Shown here one piece after another: positions 9,216 through 18,786 of a stretch of 64,000 bases of DNA; within the stretch, counting starts at the first letter, position 1, and each line of letters starts with the position of its first letter. The DNA is from UBA5239 sp031548025 (GTDB taxonomy: Bacteria > Verrucomicrobiota > Lentisphaeria > Victivallales > Victivallaceae). Made by a program: the position numbers and the translations under genes. The notes below the pieces were generated by a model. The model was not told the DNA's origin, made no database searches, and worked only from the letters and a program-made list of their open reading frames with translations. The DNA lies in NCBI GenBank assembly GCA_031548025.1, contig JAVBRM010000049.1:14622-78621 (forward strand). Direction: 5' to 3'.

Positions 9216-10694
9216 TTATTCCTCGAGGAAATTGTGCTGGGCGGCCGTGCCTGCCAACGGGACCAGGGCGGTAAACGGGCGGCCATGCTTGTCGTCGAAA
9301 TAATGATAGCCGTGATATATGGTTTCCCGTCGCAGAGCCTTCAACGTATCCGGCCATGCTTCGCGAAATTTGTGCTGAAATAATGTCTGCATGGGGAAAA
9401 GAATACGTTCGAGATCTTCGTATTCCTCCAACCGTGTCCAGGCGGGCTCGGGGAGAGGATTCCAGATGAATCCGGCGCCGGCGAATAAGGTGATGAAGTG
9501 GTTTTCCAGGTCGTTGCGGCCCCAGAAGGTAATATTGATGCCTTCCACATTATTGATTTTCATCGCGGCGGTCCGGGACGCCCAATACCGGGTGGCGTGG
9601 TAAGCTCCCCGGTGTTGCCCCATGCTTTGGCCGACACCGCACATCCACCGGGACTTGCCGGAGGCATACCGACCGATCCGGAAATCGATCTGCTGCCGCG
9701 CGGAGTTCCAGTAGGACCACGGTTCGAGAATGACCCGGTCGCTGATTTCCGACGGGACCGGGCGTCCCGTATGATCGCCCCAGATGCGCATGATCAATTC
9801 CTTATGGTTTTCATGTCCGATTTCCTGAAGCATCCGATAATAATATCCGACGAGTTGTTCCGGGTTAAACCCGGTCGGCAGTTCCGGCGAACAAAACCAC
9901 CGGGCCTCATCCAACCCGAGGTGAATGACCGCCCGTTCCGGCATGACCTTCACCACCTGAGAAATCATATTCCGCATCAAATCGAATACATCCTTTTTAA
10001 AGAGAAAACTCGATCCGTTGTAAATTCCCTGGCCGCCGCGCAAATCCGGCCGATGCGCGGTCAATGCCCCGACGTGTCCCCAGGTCTCCAGTTCCGGCAC
10101 GATTTCCACATGATATCCGGCGGCAAACCGGAGCAGTTCACCCAATTCCTCAATCGTAAGTGCATAGGGATTGTCCTGACCGAAGGGCAGTCCGTCGAAA
10201 CGGATTCCGCATAACTCGTCATCGTACAGATGCAGATGGAGCTGATTCATTTTCAGCCGGCCCAAAATTCGGACGAGCTGTTTCAGCAGCGGCAACGGGA
10301 AAACGCTCCGTCCCATATCCGCCATGAAACAGCGCTTGCGGAAGGCGGGCCAATCCTCAATGATCGTTTCGGTCCATTCCGGAGCGACGTTATAGCGGAT
10401 AATCTGCAGTAAAGTCTGGGCTCCATAGAAAAATCCCGGAGTCGACGAAGCCATGATCCGAGTACTTTCCCGTTTTATTTCCAGCCGGTATTCCTCAAAT
10501 CTCCGGTCGGCGTCCCGGACAAAAATGATCCGATAACCATTCTCTGCAATCTTCAAATCGCCTTCCAGGCCGAATCCTGGCTCCGGCAGGTAAAAACTGC
10601 GTGGAGCCGGGAACACATTTCCCAGGGTTTCCGTTCTTTGCGGAACGGGCCAAAGTTTATTAATGACTTCCATGTTCATTTTCCCAAAAATCAC
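9216..10694 (-). CDS. GH20-like beta-N-acetylhexosaminidase family protein, cytoplasmic
   Basis: The 492-residue protein has a GH20b-like N-terminal domain (about 10-125, ending in GFFYGAQTLLQII). A TIM barrel follows with HLHLYDDE and HLGLDEARW, giving the family's catalytic Asp-Glu pair at D262-E263. GH20 enzymes release terminal GlcNAc or GalNAc by substrate-assisted catalysis. No signal peptide is seen, so it should act inside the cell. The GTG start at 10694 overlaps the preceding stop by four bases. ATGs at 10679 and 10673 are alternatives, and no candidate has a strong Shine-Dalgarno sequence. It is the last gene before a terminator. Confidence 0.82.
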   Translation of the reverse strand: MIFGKMNMEVINKLWPVPQRTETLGNVFPAPRSFYLPEPGFGLEGDLKIAENGYRIIFVRDADRRFEEYRLEIKRESTRIMASSTPGFFYGAQTLLQIIRYNVAPEWTETIIEDWPAFRKRCFMADMGRSVFPLPLLKQLVRILGRLKMNQLHLHLYDDELCGIRFDGLPFGQDNPYALTIEELGELLRFAAGYHVEIVPELETWGHVGALTAHRPDLRGGQGIYNGSSFLFKKDVFDLMRNMISQVVKVMPERAVIHLGLDEARWFCSPELPTGFNPEQLVGYYYRMLQEIGHENHKELIMRIWGDHTGRPVPSEISDRVILEPWSYWNSARQQIDFRIGRYASGKSRWMCGVGQSMGQHRGAYHATRYWASRTAAMKINNVEGINITFWGRNDLENHFITLFAGAGFIWNPLPEPAWTRLEEYEDLERILFPMQTLFQHKFREAWPDTLKALRRETIYHGYHYFDDKHGRPFTALVPLAGTAAQHNFLEE

Positions 10695-12700
10695 ACTTCT
10701 TTATATTTCAGGAAGAATGTTTTCACCCCTCCGGATTTAAGCTCAATGCGATTGGTGTTCTTCCAGGTTTCTCCGGAATAAAGGTCGGTAACCAGAGTGT
10801 TTTCCACTTTCAGGGAAAGAATCAGCGTCTCTTCCTCCGCAGTATGAACGCAGACGAAGCGGCTATTCGCGTAAACCGGACGCGCCTTGTCGCACCACGC
10901 ATGGCATCCCGCCGCCAAAGCGAGTTCGCGCAGGGCGTTCTCGCTTGACTCCTGCTCCGCCCGGAAAATATAGGCGGAATTCCATGAATCCATTTTTCTC
11001 CGGGGAACGCCGGAGGCGGCGTATGGAATTCCGCAAATACGTTCCACATTGGATTCATCCCATTTGCCATCGGCTCCGATGACCGGGCCGTATATCCACA
11101 AAACGATGCGGTTTGAATTCAAAACTCTGGCTTTCAATAGTTCATGTTTTTCCAGAGGCAGTTGGAAAGGATGCGCCAGAATGACAAATTTATAACGGGC
11201 GGTATCGAGTTTTGCCAGATCATTCATGGAACACACTTCATAGGGGAAACCGCTCCGCCCGAGAGCTCGCAGCGGTGAGCGATGGAATGTGCCGGCGCGT
11301 TCGTTGAGGTCGTTGACGAGATACAGGTTTTCCGGATCCATCACCAGCAAAATTTCGGCTTCGGGTGAAATTGCCGTTTCCCGCTCCGCATCCCAGATTT
11401 CCTTGCCTTTTTTCAGGACAGCAAAGACCTCGTCATGCTGATAAAATCCACCCCACATATCGAACCACCAAACCGAATCTCCTCCCATCAGGGCCATGGC
11501 GATATCACGCTTGATTCCTTCGGCGACGCGTTTCGGAGAATTCCAGCCGTTGCCAGTCCCGAATGTGAATTTTTTGGTCAATTCTTCGCCGTTGGCATTC
11601 TTGCTCCATTCGACTTTCCGCATGGCATTTGGGTCTGGGAAAGAGAAACAATCCGACAGCTTCCGGTTATAACACCAGCACTTCTGGTCGAACTCCTGGA
11701 GCATCCGCTTGCCGTTCAGGGTGATGGTTTCGTGAACGGTGGCGCTGACGCTTCCATTGCCGATGGCGTAGTTAATGACCGGCGCGGTAACGAAATCCAA
11801 GTCAGGATTTTTCAGCAGCTTTTCATAAGCCATATGTCCGGCGGTCATGGTCCAGGCTGAGAATCCATAGCCGAAGAAACACCCCAGTTCCACGTGCTCC
11901 GGGATTACGGTACGGGCTTCCCGAAGAAACCACGCGACGGTGTCCGCATTGAATTCATTGCAGAACCGGAGATAATCGATCACGGACTGATCTTTCTCCG
12001 GCGAACGGAAAAGTCCGAATCCGTTCGGGAATATTTCATCATAAGCGCCTCCGGTCGGATCGTTGCCGTTATAGTAGGAAAGCGGGTCCTTGAAACCGCC
12101 GCAGAAATCATACGAACCGGCATCGCGCCGCATTCGCCCGGGTATGTCAGTTTGCGGCAAGCTATGTTCCCGCTGCCAGCGGCGGAACGCGGCGAGCTTG
12201 TAAACGCTCTCCTCCAAGCGTGAACGGTCATGCCACTCGGTGGCTCCTCCGCACCCGAGAACGTAAGCTTCGATCCGGTCACCGTATTTTTCCTGAGCGT
12301 GTTTCATGACTGTCCGCATGTACTCCGCCGTGTCGTTGCGCCAGAGTTCGGATGCACTGATCTTTCCCAGCTCGTAATAAGAATCGTAGCGCACCCCGAA
12401 GGCCCCCAGATAACGTGTCCACCAATGCGGCGTATTGAGATCAAGCATGCAAATGAACTTTGCGTCGGGAATGACGTGAATTACGTCATCCAACACCCGG
12501 TCGAATGCCTCGAGATCATAGATGCCGTTCCATTTCCAGACCGGCGGATATTTGGTGTATGGAAACCCAAGGGAGTTGGCGGTATTGGAGATCATGACGT
12601 TGAAGGTGTCGACCCCAACGATTTCGCGGAATTTTTTCATGGTTTCCAATTCCGGCCAGAATGACCGGTAGGCAAAATACTGATTCTTCTTCGTGCGCAT
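10691..12700 (-). CDS. GH42-like clan-A glycoside hydrolase
   Basis: From the ATG at 12700 the protein has 669 residues and no signal peptide. A TIM-barrel region (about 10-440) includes FICMLDLNTPHWW, YVLGCGGATEWHD (candidate acid/base Glu) and ALMGGDSVWWFDMWGG. A later domain (about 455-590) resembles the trimerisation domain of GH42 beta-galactosidases, and the C-terminus is beta-rich. Upstream in-frame codons exist to 12868, but they lie inside the preceding gene, and AAGG seven bases before 12700 supports the later start. It sits four bases after the DUF4838 gene. The substrate is uncertain. Confidence 0.7.
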   Translation of the reverse strand: MRTKKNQYFAYRSFWPELETMKKFREIVGVDTFNVMISNTANSLGFPYTKYPPVWKWNGIYDLEAFDRVLDDVIHVIPDAKFICMLDLNTPHWWTRYLGAFGVRYDSYYELGKISASELWRNDTAEYMRTVMKHAQEKYGDRIEAYVLGCGGATEWHDRSRLEESVYKLAAFRRWQREHSLPQTDIPGRMRRDAGSYDFCGGFKDPLSYYNGNDPTGGAYDEIFPNGFGLFRSPEKDQSVIDYLRFCNEFNADTVAWFLREARTVIPEHVELGCFFGYGFSAWTMTAGHMAYEKLLKNPDLDFVTAPVINYAIGNGSVSATVHETITLNGKRMLQEFDQKCWCYNRKLSDCFSFPDPNAMRKVEWSKNANGEELTKKFTFGTGNGWNSPKRVAEGIKRDIAMALMGGDSVWWFDMWGGFYQHDEVFAVLKKGKEIWDAERETAISPEAEILLVMDPENLYLVNDLNERAGTFHRSPLRALGRSGFPYEVCSMNDLAKLDTARYKFVILAHPFQLPLEKHELLKARVLNSNRIVLWIYGPVIGADGKWDESNVERICGIPYAASGVPRRKMDSWNSAYIFRAEQESSENALRELALAAGCHAWCDKARPVYANSRFVCVHTAEEETLILSLKVENTLVTDLYSGETWKNTNRIELKSGGVKTFFLKYKEV

Positions 12701-12704
12701 TTTT

Positions 12705-15089
12705 TTACCTTTTGAAGTTGATAAACCACATGTTAGCAAAATGGGTGGTGTCGCCGAACGACTTGCCGCCCGGAATAAAGGCGGAGAGCTCCACGTTGCC
12801 TCCGGCGTACCGGGTGCGGCAGACATTGATTCCCCACAGATTGTCTTTGTTAGGGCCGAGCTTACCAAAATCGATGTTCGGAATTTCGATTTCCACCACC
12901 CAGCGGTCTTCCAGTAGTTTCACCGCAGCTTTGGCGCCGGAATTCCAGAGTTCCGGCAGGGTATAGCGGTCGATCAGGCCGGGATCGAAAGTTTCATCAT
13001 AAATCGCTCCGTTCGGGTTTACGGCAATCCGGAAATAAGAGGCAACCGGAGTGTTGATGAAAATTTCAATATTGTCGTCGTTGAAAATTTCGCGATCCTT
13101 GTTTTTGGTGACATTTTTCCGAAGCCCCGCCATGTTTTTCTCCCGGCACTCCACAGCAACCACGAGACGCTCGGGGTTGTTGAGCCAGCGAAACGCCACC
13201 CGGGAACTGTAATTCAACAAAACGGGTTTTCCGGTTTTCCAATCCGTCATGGGATACCAGCGGGAAACGGGTTTGTTCCAGAAATCATCTTCGAAATCGC
13301 CATTGAATTCAGGGTCGGAAACCGCCTGGTAAACTCCGAATGTACGCCCTTGCCGAACCAATTGTTCATGCTGTTTTTTTAGCGGAGCCATCTCTTTTTC
13401 GAGGGCGGCAATACGTTCCGCATAGACTGAACCCGGCTCCGTCTTTTTCTGCGCGGCGACGAGGATTTCAAAGTAACGGTCATTCTGCTTTTTCAATGTT
13501 TCCGCCGTTACTTTGAAAGTCGGAACTTTTTCCTCCCACACCAGAGTCGCGTAGTCGTAAAATTCCTTCATTTCCGGGGCGGCGGCTCCGTAATAAAGCT
13601 GAAAATATTCGTTCATAACCTGATTCAAATCGGCATCCGGATTCCAGAGGAGCATGTTCTGCCAGTAGATCATGGAATGCAGCAATTCCGGGAATTTGAG
13701 GAATGAAGTAACTTCGATGAATTTGCCGACGCATTTCCCATTCAAAGCCTGCATATCTTCCTGGAGTAATCGATGAAAAAATGCCGGAGTGCGCGGGCGT
13801 TCCCGGTGATGATAAAGATAATTTTCCCAAATCATGTAAGAATCGGGCGACAGCAGTTTCAGCCAGTTTTGACGGGTTTCCAGTTGTCCTTTCCGGTAAA
13901 GCGGCTCCACGAAATTGAAAGTACTGATACAGTGAACCATGGCGATATTGTCGCGAACCAATTGCGGATCGTCCGGCGGAGTCTGATAGGGAACATACGC
14001 CATTGTCAACAGTTTTTTGTCCGGGTGTGTCGTTTTCAACTCATCCGCTATCGCCGACCAGAAATCCCAGACATAGTTGCTCTGGCGCGCTTCACGTTTC
14101 TCCTTTTTGGGAAATTTTATAGTCGTATCCTCGTGGTCCGATTCCGAAAAACCGTCCGGCAGGCCAAGTGAAAACCATTCAAGCTTGGGCATGGCGTCAA
14201 AGACATTGCGCAAATAAGCAATGGCGGCCTGGCGAAGCTCGGGAGAGGTCAACTTGGGGGCGATTTGGCGTCGTAGGAAAATGGGTTTGCCTTGAGCATC
14301 TTTCGCCTGAGCATCCGGGTGTTGCTCGACGAATTCCGGAGTCAACACCGCGTTCAAGGTGTGATTGGCAAATACGACCCTGGAATTGCCGACACCGTTG
14401 CGGCGGAGCCAGGTCTGAAATTCCGGATTCGTGTTGCCGCCGTAACCGTGATAATATTCACGTTTGGCAAAGGCTGGACGTACTGTTTTGTCTTGCGTTG
14501 CCAGAATGATGTCCCGGGCGGACGGCGTTACCGTGCCGCGTTCTCCCGGCGCATAGAAACGGACGCCGAGCTGATACAATACATCCGAAGTCGCATACCA
14601 GGTCCCGGTATCGTCGTTCTGACGGATTCCGAGTGAGGGAATCACCTGGCCGGAAATCGCCCCAGTATAATTGACGGAAAACGGATAACCGCATTTTTTC
14701 TGCCATTCCCCTTCATTTTTTCGGTCATAAGGAAAAGGCTTGCGCAATGCGTCGCGCCCCGCGACAATCGCTATATGATCCTTGACCAACACCCGGTAAC
14801 CGCCGTCTTTTACGGCATCGAGTCGGAAACCACATTCCCGGGTAAATTCACTTTCTCCGACATAAATCGCATTCGTTATTTTTCCATCAGGTTTTTCCAC
14901 AATGGGGACCTCCGCCCCGGAAATTCGTTTGAAAAACATTTGCAAATCCATGGCACCGTTTTTCGCACTGGCGTTGGCGTTGGCCGGTAGCACGATTGCC
15001 GCGACTGCCTGGCCGTCTTTCACCACGTCGAGCGCCTCGGTACATAGTCCAGTAAGCAACCCCAGCGCCAATAAATACACTTTTCTCAT
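12705..15089 (-). CDS. Secreted DUF4838 protein with C-terminal CBM9-like domain
   Basis: The 794-residue protein has a signal peptide (about 1-19). An alpha-glucuronidase-like N-terminal domain follows (about 20-200, with NGAMDLQMFFKRISGAEVPI). The DUF4838 region (about 205-560, with WFSLGLPDGFSE and WENYLYHHR) is followed by a helical stretch with EKEMAPLKKQ. The C-terminus is CBM9-like (about 610-794, with VAVECREKN and DDNIEIFINT). DUF4838 proteins occur in carbohydrate loci of gut bacteria, and their activity is poorly known. It lies between a pilin gene and intracellular glycosidases. A shorter paralogue is at 54488-56740. Confidence 0.82.
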   Translation of the reverse strand: MRKVYLLALGLLTGLCTEALDVVKDGQAVAAIVLPANANASAKNGAMDLQMFFKRISGAEVPIVEKPDGKITNAIYVGESEFTRECGFRLDAVKDGGYRVLVKDHIAIVAGRDALRKPFPYDRKNEGEWQKKCGYPFSVNYTGAISGQVIPSLGIRQNDDTGTWYATSDVLYQLGVRFYAPGERGTVTPSARDIILATQDKTVRPAFAKREYYHGYGGNTNPEFQTWLRRNGVGNSRVVFANHTLNAVLTPEFVEQHPDAQAKDAQGKPIFLRRQIAPKLTSPELRQAAIAYLRNVFDAMPKLEWFSLGLPDGFSESDHEDTTIKFPKKEKREARQSNYVWDFWSAIADELKTTHPDKKLLTMAYVPYQTPPDDPQLVRDNIAMVHCISTFNFVEPLYRKGQLETRQNWLKLLSPDSYMIWENYLYHHRERPRTPAFFHRLLQEDMQALNGKCVGKFIEVTSFLKFPELLHSMIYWQNMLLWNPDADLNQVMNEYFQLYYGAAAPEMKEFYDYATLVWEEKVPTFKVTAETLKKQNDRYFEILVAAQKKTEPGSVYAERIAALEKEMAPLKKQHEQLVRQGRTFGVYQAVSDPEFNGDFEDDFWNKPVSRWYPMTDWKTGKPVLLNYSSRVAFRWLNNPERLVVAVECREKNMAGLRKNVTKNKDREIFNDDNIEIFINTPVASYFRIAVNPNGAIYDETFDPGLIDRYTLPELWNSGAKAAVKLLEDRWVVEIEIPNIDFGKLGPNKDNLWGINVCRTRYAGGNVELSAFIPGGKSFGDTTHFANMWFINFKR

Positions 15090-15109
15090 AATTCGTTTCG
15101 TTCCTTAAT

Positions 15110-15808
15110 TTAATCCAGATTGGCCGCGGCCGTATTCCGCCAGAAAGCCGAGCTCGCGTTATCCGCTCCGATCGAACCCTTTTTTCTGGAATTGATATGT
15201 AAATCGCCGTAAACGACGTTGGTGGTCAGATGATGCCGATAATCCAGGCTGTCGATGCTGATGGTTGTCGCATTCGAATCATGCGCGGTATCCGCGTAAA
15301 ACGCAATTTTTGAAGGATAATAAATCTTTCCTTTGATACTTTCACGGTTATTTAACCGACCGTTTGCACCGATAGTCGCGGCCTGAAGCAATTGTCCCGA
15401 TACCATGGTCGTTGAATCTTCTTTTTCGGGACACGCGAAAATTCCCCGTTCGTTACCCCCATATGCGATATTGACCATATATTTACAGGGAGAATTAATC
15501 TTGGCATGGGTCCCCAAAAATTCAAAGCAGAGTGTCATGCAGAATGTTCCGGTAGAGGCCGGAAGATCGGTGAATCCGCTGGCCTCCTTGTATCTGGGAA
15601 ATGGCGTATACCAGGTGTAATCATGGTAATAATTATCCAAAGCGAGAGCAAGCTGGCGCATGTTGGAAACGCATTTGATTTTCCGCGCTTGGGCGCGTGC
15701 TTTGTTCAACGCCGGCAATAACATTGCCGCAAGTATTGTAATAATAGCAATCACAATGAGGAGCTCTACCAGTGTAAAAAATAATCGAGGCGGAATTTTG
15801 TGGTACAT
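15110..15808 (-). CDS. Prepilin-type N-terminal methylation domain protein
   Basis: The 232-residue protein has a basic leader (MYHKIPPRLF) and the pilin helix FTLVELLIVIAIITIL with Glu5. The residue before the mature Phe is Phe, not Gly. The C-terminal motif YRHHLTTNVVYGDLHI is a variant of H-X9-DG with DL in place of DG. It is the second gene of the minus operon, between the amidohydrolase and the DUF4838 gene, 21 bases before the latter. It is probably exported and membrane-anchored by its helix. Function within the locus is inferred only from position. Confidence 0.87.
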   Translation of the reverse strand: MYHKIPPRLFFTLVELLIVIAIITILAAMLLPALNKARAQARKIKCVSNMRQLALALDNYYHDYTWYTPFPRYKEASGFTDLPASTGTFCMTLCFEFLGTHAKINSPCKYMVNIAYGGNERGIFACPEKEDSTTMVSGQLLQAATIGANGRLNNRESIKGKIYYPSKIAFYADTAHDSNATTISIDSLDYRHHLTTNVVYGDLHINSRKKGSIGADNASSAFWRNTAAANLD

Positions 15809-15831
15809 AGTCTGTATTCCTTCTGTTCTGG

Positions 15832-16674
15832 TTAGGAATGCTCAAGCAGTTCCTGAATATTACCGAAATTAATCTTATCGCGCAACTCCTGGGAAAGATT
15901 CAAACATTCGTAAAAACGTTCATAGAAATTGATGTATTTTCTGGAGGGATCGTGATTTCCGGGCCAGAGATATTGGGCATCGCTGCCGAAACAAAGCTTG
16001 GAAACCGCTTTTTCATCCAGTTTGCCGTCTGGGGCGAAAAGATCCGCCCACATCGTCAGCGAACGCGCCGGTGGACGGCCCGAGAAATCCGCATAGATAT
16101 TTTTATGCGAAGTAATCATACACCATGCTTCCTCCCACCATGGGTTACCCATGTGCGCCAACTGGACTTTCAGATTCGGAAAATAACGGACAATCCGGTC
16201 GAGCGCCATTGGGCGCATGTCCGTGACATCGACCACGCCGCCGACATCCTTGATACAGCCGGGTTCATAAAATCCGGTCGACACATAGCCGGTATGGAAA
16301 ACCGCCAGAGCACGATGAGAATCCACCACTTCATACAGCGGCATAAAACTGTCGTTCCCATAGGATTTTAACGGCGAAATGAATTTGATGCCGGCAGCAC
16401 CCCTGGTGAAAAGCTCTTCCAGATATTCCGGAGTGGCCCGGTTCATATTAATCATTGGAATCGGAATGACAAAGTCTCCGAATTGTTCTCGCATTGGAAA
16501 AGCGAGCTCGGGAATATCGACTATGATAATCCGCTCAATCCCGTTTTTCCGGACGGCGGCGATATATTGCTCTTTCGTTTCCACGCCGTCGAACCAGGCG
16601 GAACGGTGCGGCGGAATATATTTACCGTTATTGGTGTCGGCGTGCCCGCAATGTGTATGGGTATCGATCATCAT
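15832..16674 (-). CDS. Amidohydrolase-family (TIM-barrel metal-dependent) hydrolase
   Basis: The 280-residue protein opens with MMIDTHTHCGHAD, the H-x-H metal-binding motif of amidohydrolase family 2. It also shows QLAHMGNPWW (third His) and CFGSDAQYLWPG (catalytic Asp), and is normal in length. Family members include decarboxylases and lactonases acting on small organic acids. There is no signal peptide, so it is cytoplasmic. It is the first gene of the operon running down to 9216 and is divergent from the AraC regulator at 16840. It may process a sugar-acid product of the locus, but the substrate cannot be told. Confidence 0.8.
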   Translation of the reverse strand: MMIDTHTHCGHADTNNGKYIPPHRSAWFDGVETKEQYIAAVRKNGIERIIIVDIPELAFPMREQFGDFVIPIPMINMNRATPEYLEELFTRGAAGIKFISPLKSYGNDSFMPLYEVVDSHRALAVFHTGYVSTGFYEPGCIKDVGGVVDVTDMRPMALDRIVRYFPNLKVQLAHMGNPWWEEAWCMITSHKNIYADFSGRPPARSLTMWADLFAPDGKLDEKAVSKLCFGSDAQYLWPGNHDPSRKYINFYERFYECLNLSQELRDKINFGNIQELLEHS

Positions 16675-16784
16675 GACATTTTTCCTGTGTATGATTCTGT
16701 CTTATAATAATTATAATTCTTCGAACCTTATTATGCAATTCGTTATCCGCTATTAATATTTCTTTATTCGCTTCTTTTGATATC

Positions 16785-16822
16785 TTGACTTTTCTTTGGA
16801 AACATATAAAGTATTCAAAGAA
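16785..16822 (+). promoter_or_regulatory. Promoter-like region with imperfect palindrome upstream of AraC gene
   Basis: A TTGACT -35 (16785-16790) is followed by a weak -10 (TAAAGT, 16807-16812) at 16 bp. The two arms TTCTTTGGAAAC (16792-16803) and GTATTCAAAGAA (16811-16822) form a 31-bp inverted repeat with 10 of 12 positions paired, covering the -10. This is a plausible operator in the divergent spacer between the AraC gene and the amidohydrolase operon. Confidence 0.5.
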
Positions 16823-16839
16823 GAAATATGGAGCAAATT

Positions 16840-17667
16840 ATGAGATTTGGCTATTGGAGTGGAGACAAAATCGTAACCAAACTGATTTATTTCACCCATA
16901 AATCCAAGGTTCACAAAGAATCGGTTCCGTTTCATCGCCACCCGCCCCATGAAATTCTCATTGTTGATACGGGAAATATTGAAATTGGATTGAAAGATGG
17001 TTCCATTTATCATCTGGAAGCCGGAGATTGTCTTTTTATCAAACGCTCCTGTTTTCATCAGATAAGGTTTAAAGCCCGGACGGCAAATTTCATCAATATT
17101 CTTTATCGTGGCAAAAGCTTTGAAAGTTTGTATCAGGCTCCTGTTCGACTCAATTCATCTGTTTATGATCTGTTGGGTCGGATTAAGGCGGAATGCGTTC
17201 CGCCGCTCACGCCGCTGAAGTCGGAAATCATCTGCGTCATGCTCTCCGAATTCATTCTTCGCTGTCTGATACAGCAGGAAGAAACGGACCGCGAAATTAT
17301 CGTGCCGATTGAACCTCTCAATAAACGTTTTTACCGCTCCGAAATGGTTCGTGACCTCACCGATTCCATACGAAAAAATCCCGCCGGTGATTATTCCCTG
17401 GATACATTGTCACGTAAATATTCCATGTGCACCTCTCAGTTGCGCAAATTGGTGTCGGCAGAAACCGGACGGAATTTTTCCACCACTCTTCACAAGTTGA
17501 GGATTGATGCCGCAAAAAAACATCTTCGCGAATCTTCGGACTCCATCAAGGAAATTGCGGAAAAATGCGGGTTCAACTCTATCCCGTTTTTTTACAAAAT
17601 TTTCAATCGTTATACCGACATGACTCCGTTGGAATATGCGAAATCCTTCGGCGATGTGGAGGAATAA
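16840..17667 (+). CDS. AraC-family transcriptional regulator with cupin sensor
   Basis: From 16840 the protein has 275 residues. The N-terminal cupin-like half contains HRHPPHEILIVDTGNIEIG and LEAGDCLFIKR. The C-terminal about 100 residues form the double helix-turn-helix (YSLDTLSRKYSMCTSQLRKL and IKEIAEKCGFNSIPFFYKIF). It probably activates the divergent operon at 16674-9216 on binding a sugar. An ATG at 16828 is also in frame, but GGAG six bases before 16840 favours the later start. It converges on the DUF2798 gene with a 9-base gap. Confidence 0.88.
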   Translation: MRFGYWSGDKIVTKLIYFTHKSKVHKESVPFHRHPPHEILIVDTGNIEIGLKDGSIYHLEAGDCLFIKRSCFHQIRFKARTANFINILYRGKSFESLYQAPVRLNSSVYDLLGRIKAECVPPLTPLKSEIICVMLSEFILRCLIQQEETDREIIVPIEPLNKRFYRSEMVRDLTDSIRKNPAGDYSLDTLSRKYSMCTSQLRKLVSAETGRNFSTTLHKLRIDAAKKHLRESSDSIKEIAEKCGFNSIPFFYKIFNRYTDMTPLEYAKSFGDVEE

Positions 17668-17676
17668 AAATGACAA

Positions 17677-18159
17677 TCAGCCGCTAAGCGTTCTGAAAGT
17701 TTCTTTCAGGACAATTGTTCTGAACAGAAAACGGACAAACGGTCCGGCAAAGAGCATTTGCCAGGCAAAAGCGAAAGGCAGGTTGATCAGGAATGTTTTG
17801 AACCAGACGGTGAGAAATGCCCCCTCTGCCGACTTGAAAATCAGCGTCGCCGCCACGCTCATGAGCGGGCACATGATAAAAACAGTACAGGTAGAAATAT
17901 AAAGACCTATTTTAAATGGAGTGTCGACGCCATGCCTGACAAAGCGGAAAGCCAGGCGGTGCGCAAGCGGCCCGCCGACCGACGCCTGAACGATCATGAC
18001 GATAACCCACATCGGCGGCAGATCGAACAACAATGGCAGCAGTATTTCACTGCTGAAACCGCCGCTATTCAAGACCAGGTTATAAGTTTCCATGGCGATC
18101 GTCATGGTAAAAGCCATCATCAATAAAAAAATAAATTTCTGTACTCTGGTAACCGGCAT
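17677..18159 (-). CDS. DUF2798 inner-membrane protein
   Basis: The 160-residue protein has four hydrophobic segments typical of DUF2798 proteins, each a candidate membrane helix (about 6-25, 38-60, 80-105, 118-145). It includes FIFLLMMAFTMTIAMETYN and LPFAFAWQMLFAGPFVR, the conserved duplicated pattern of the family. Its function is unknown. The start at 18159 follows GGAAGG at a suitable distance; an upstream in-frame ATG at 18180 has no ribosome binding site. It is separated from the next minus-strand gene by a terminator. Confidence 0.75.
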   Translation of the reverse strand: MPVTRVQKFIFLLMMAFTMTIAMETYNLVLNSGGFSSEILLPLLFDLPPMWVIVMIVQASVGGPLAHRLAFRFVRHGVDTPFKIGLYISTCTVFIMCPLMSVAATLIFKSAEGAFLTVWFKTFLINLPFAFAWQMLFAGPFVRFLFRTIVLKETFRTLSG

Positions 18160-18186
18160 ATTCCTTCCTTTTAGGCACAAAAAAAA

Positions 18187-18224
18187 GCGGTGTCTGTCAA
18201 CTGGACTTATGTGACGGACACCGC
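18187..18224 (-). terminator. Intrinsic terminator downstream of small membrane protein gene
   Basis: A 13-bp stem with one G-U pair (18187-18199 with 18212-18224) has a 12-base loop. On the minus strand it is followed by eight T residues (18186-18179). It terminates the minus transcript of 18292-18540 before the DUF2798 gene. Confidence 0.85.
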
Positions 18225-18291
18225 TCGTTGTATTATTAAATTAAAGTAATATACCGCATTTTTGCCGAAAATTCAAATCGAAAGCAGAAAC

Positions 18292-18540
18292 CTATTTGGG
18301 CGGATGTTTGGTAAATGCATGCCAGCCGCGCCCCAAGCCGAAGAAAATCAGGGCAAGAACCAGATTCATTGGATCATTCCATCCAGTGGCACAATGCGGT
18401 GGATAAAAGGGCAATGGAGGACTGCAAAAAACAAGCAAAGAGAAAGATGCCAAACCCAAAAACACACCTCCCACAAACTCCACAGCCCACTGGCGAAATG
18501 TTCGCGGCATAGTGAAAAACTGCTTTGGAAAACGCTTCAT
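18292..18540 (-). CDS. Small two-helix membrane protein, unknown function
   Basis: An 82-residue protein beginning MKRFPKQFF. It has two hydrophobic segments (about 21-40, VGGVFLGLASFSLLVF, and about 55-72, LVLALIFFGLGRGW). The start at 18540 has GAGG six bases upstream, which an earlier in-frame ATG at 18570 lacks. A strong terminator lies directly after its stop, supporting a real transcription unit. I do not recognise the family. Confidence 0.55.
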   Translation of the reverse strand: MKRFPKQFFTMPRTFRQWAVEFVGGVFLGLASFSLLVFCSPPLPFYPPHCATGWNDPMNLVLALIFFGLGRGWHAFTKHPPK

Positions 18541-18653
18541 TTTGAACCTCAATTCATCTCGGTTCCACAATTCCAGTTTAAAATAACACGCATTGTCTTA
18601 TTTTACAAACAGGTAGAAGAATGGGAATCAGAAGTATGGCCATTAAATAAAAA

Positions 18654-18730
18654 TGGCGGGAGCGACGGGACTCGAACCCGCAACATCCACCGTGACAGGG
18701 TGGCACTCTAACCAATTGAGCTACGCCCCC
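18654..18730 (-). tRNA. tRNA-Asp(GTC), downstream copy
   Basis: The minus strand forms a full cloverleaf. The acceptor is GGGGGCG with CGCTCCC, the anticodon stem is CCACC/GGTGG around CTGTCAC, giving anticodon GTC, and the T-loop is TTCGAGT. CCA is encoded (18654-18656). Its mature sequence matches the copy at 18787-18863. Confidence 0.96.
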
Positions 18731-18786
18731 GCTTTCTTAAGAAGCGGTGAATCATGAAATTTGTTTTGCGGCCATTAAATAAAAAA

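Noticed and set aside
12701..12868. N-terminal extension of the GH42-like protein to 12868
   Set aside because: It lies wholly within the DUF4838 coding sequence and gives low-complexity residues unlike the family.
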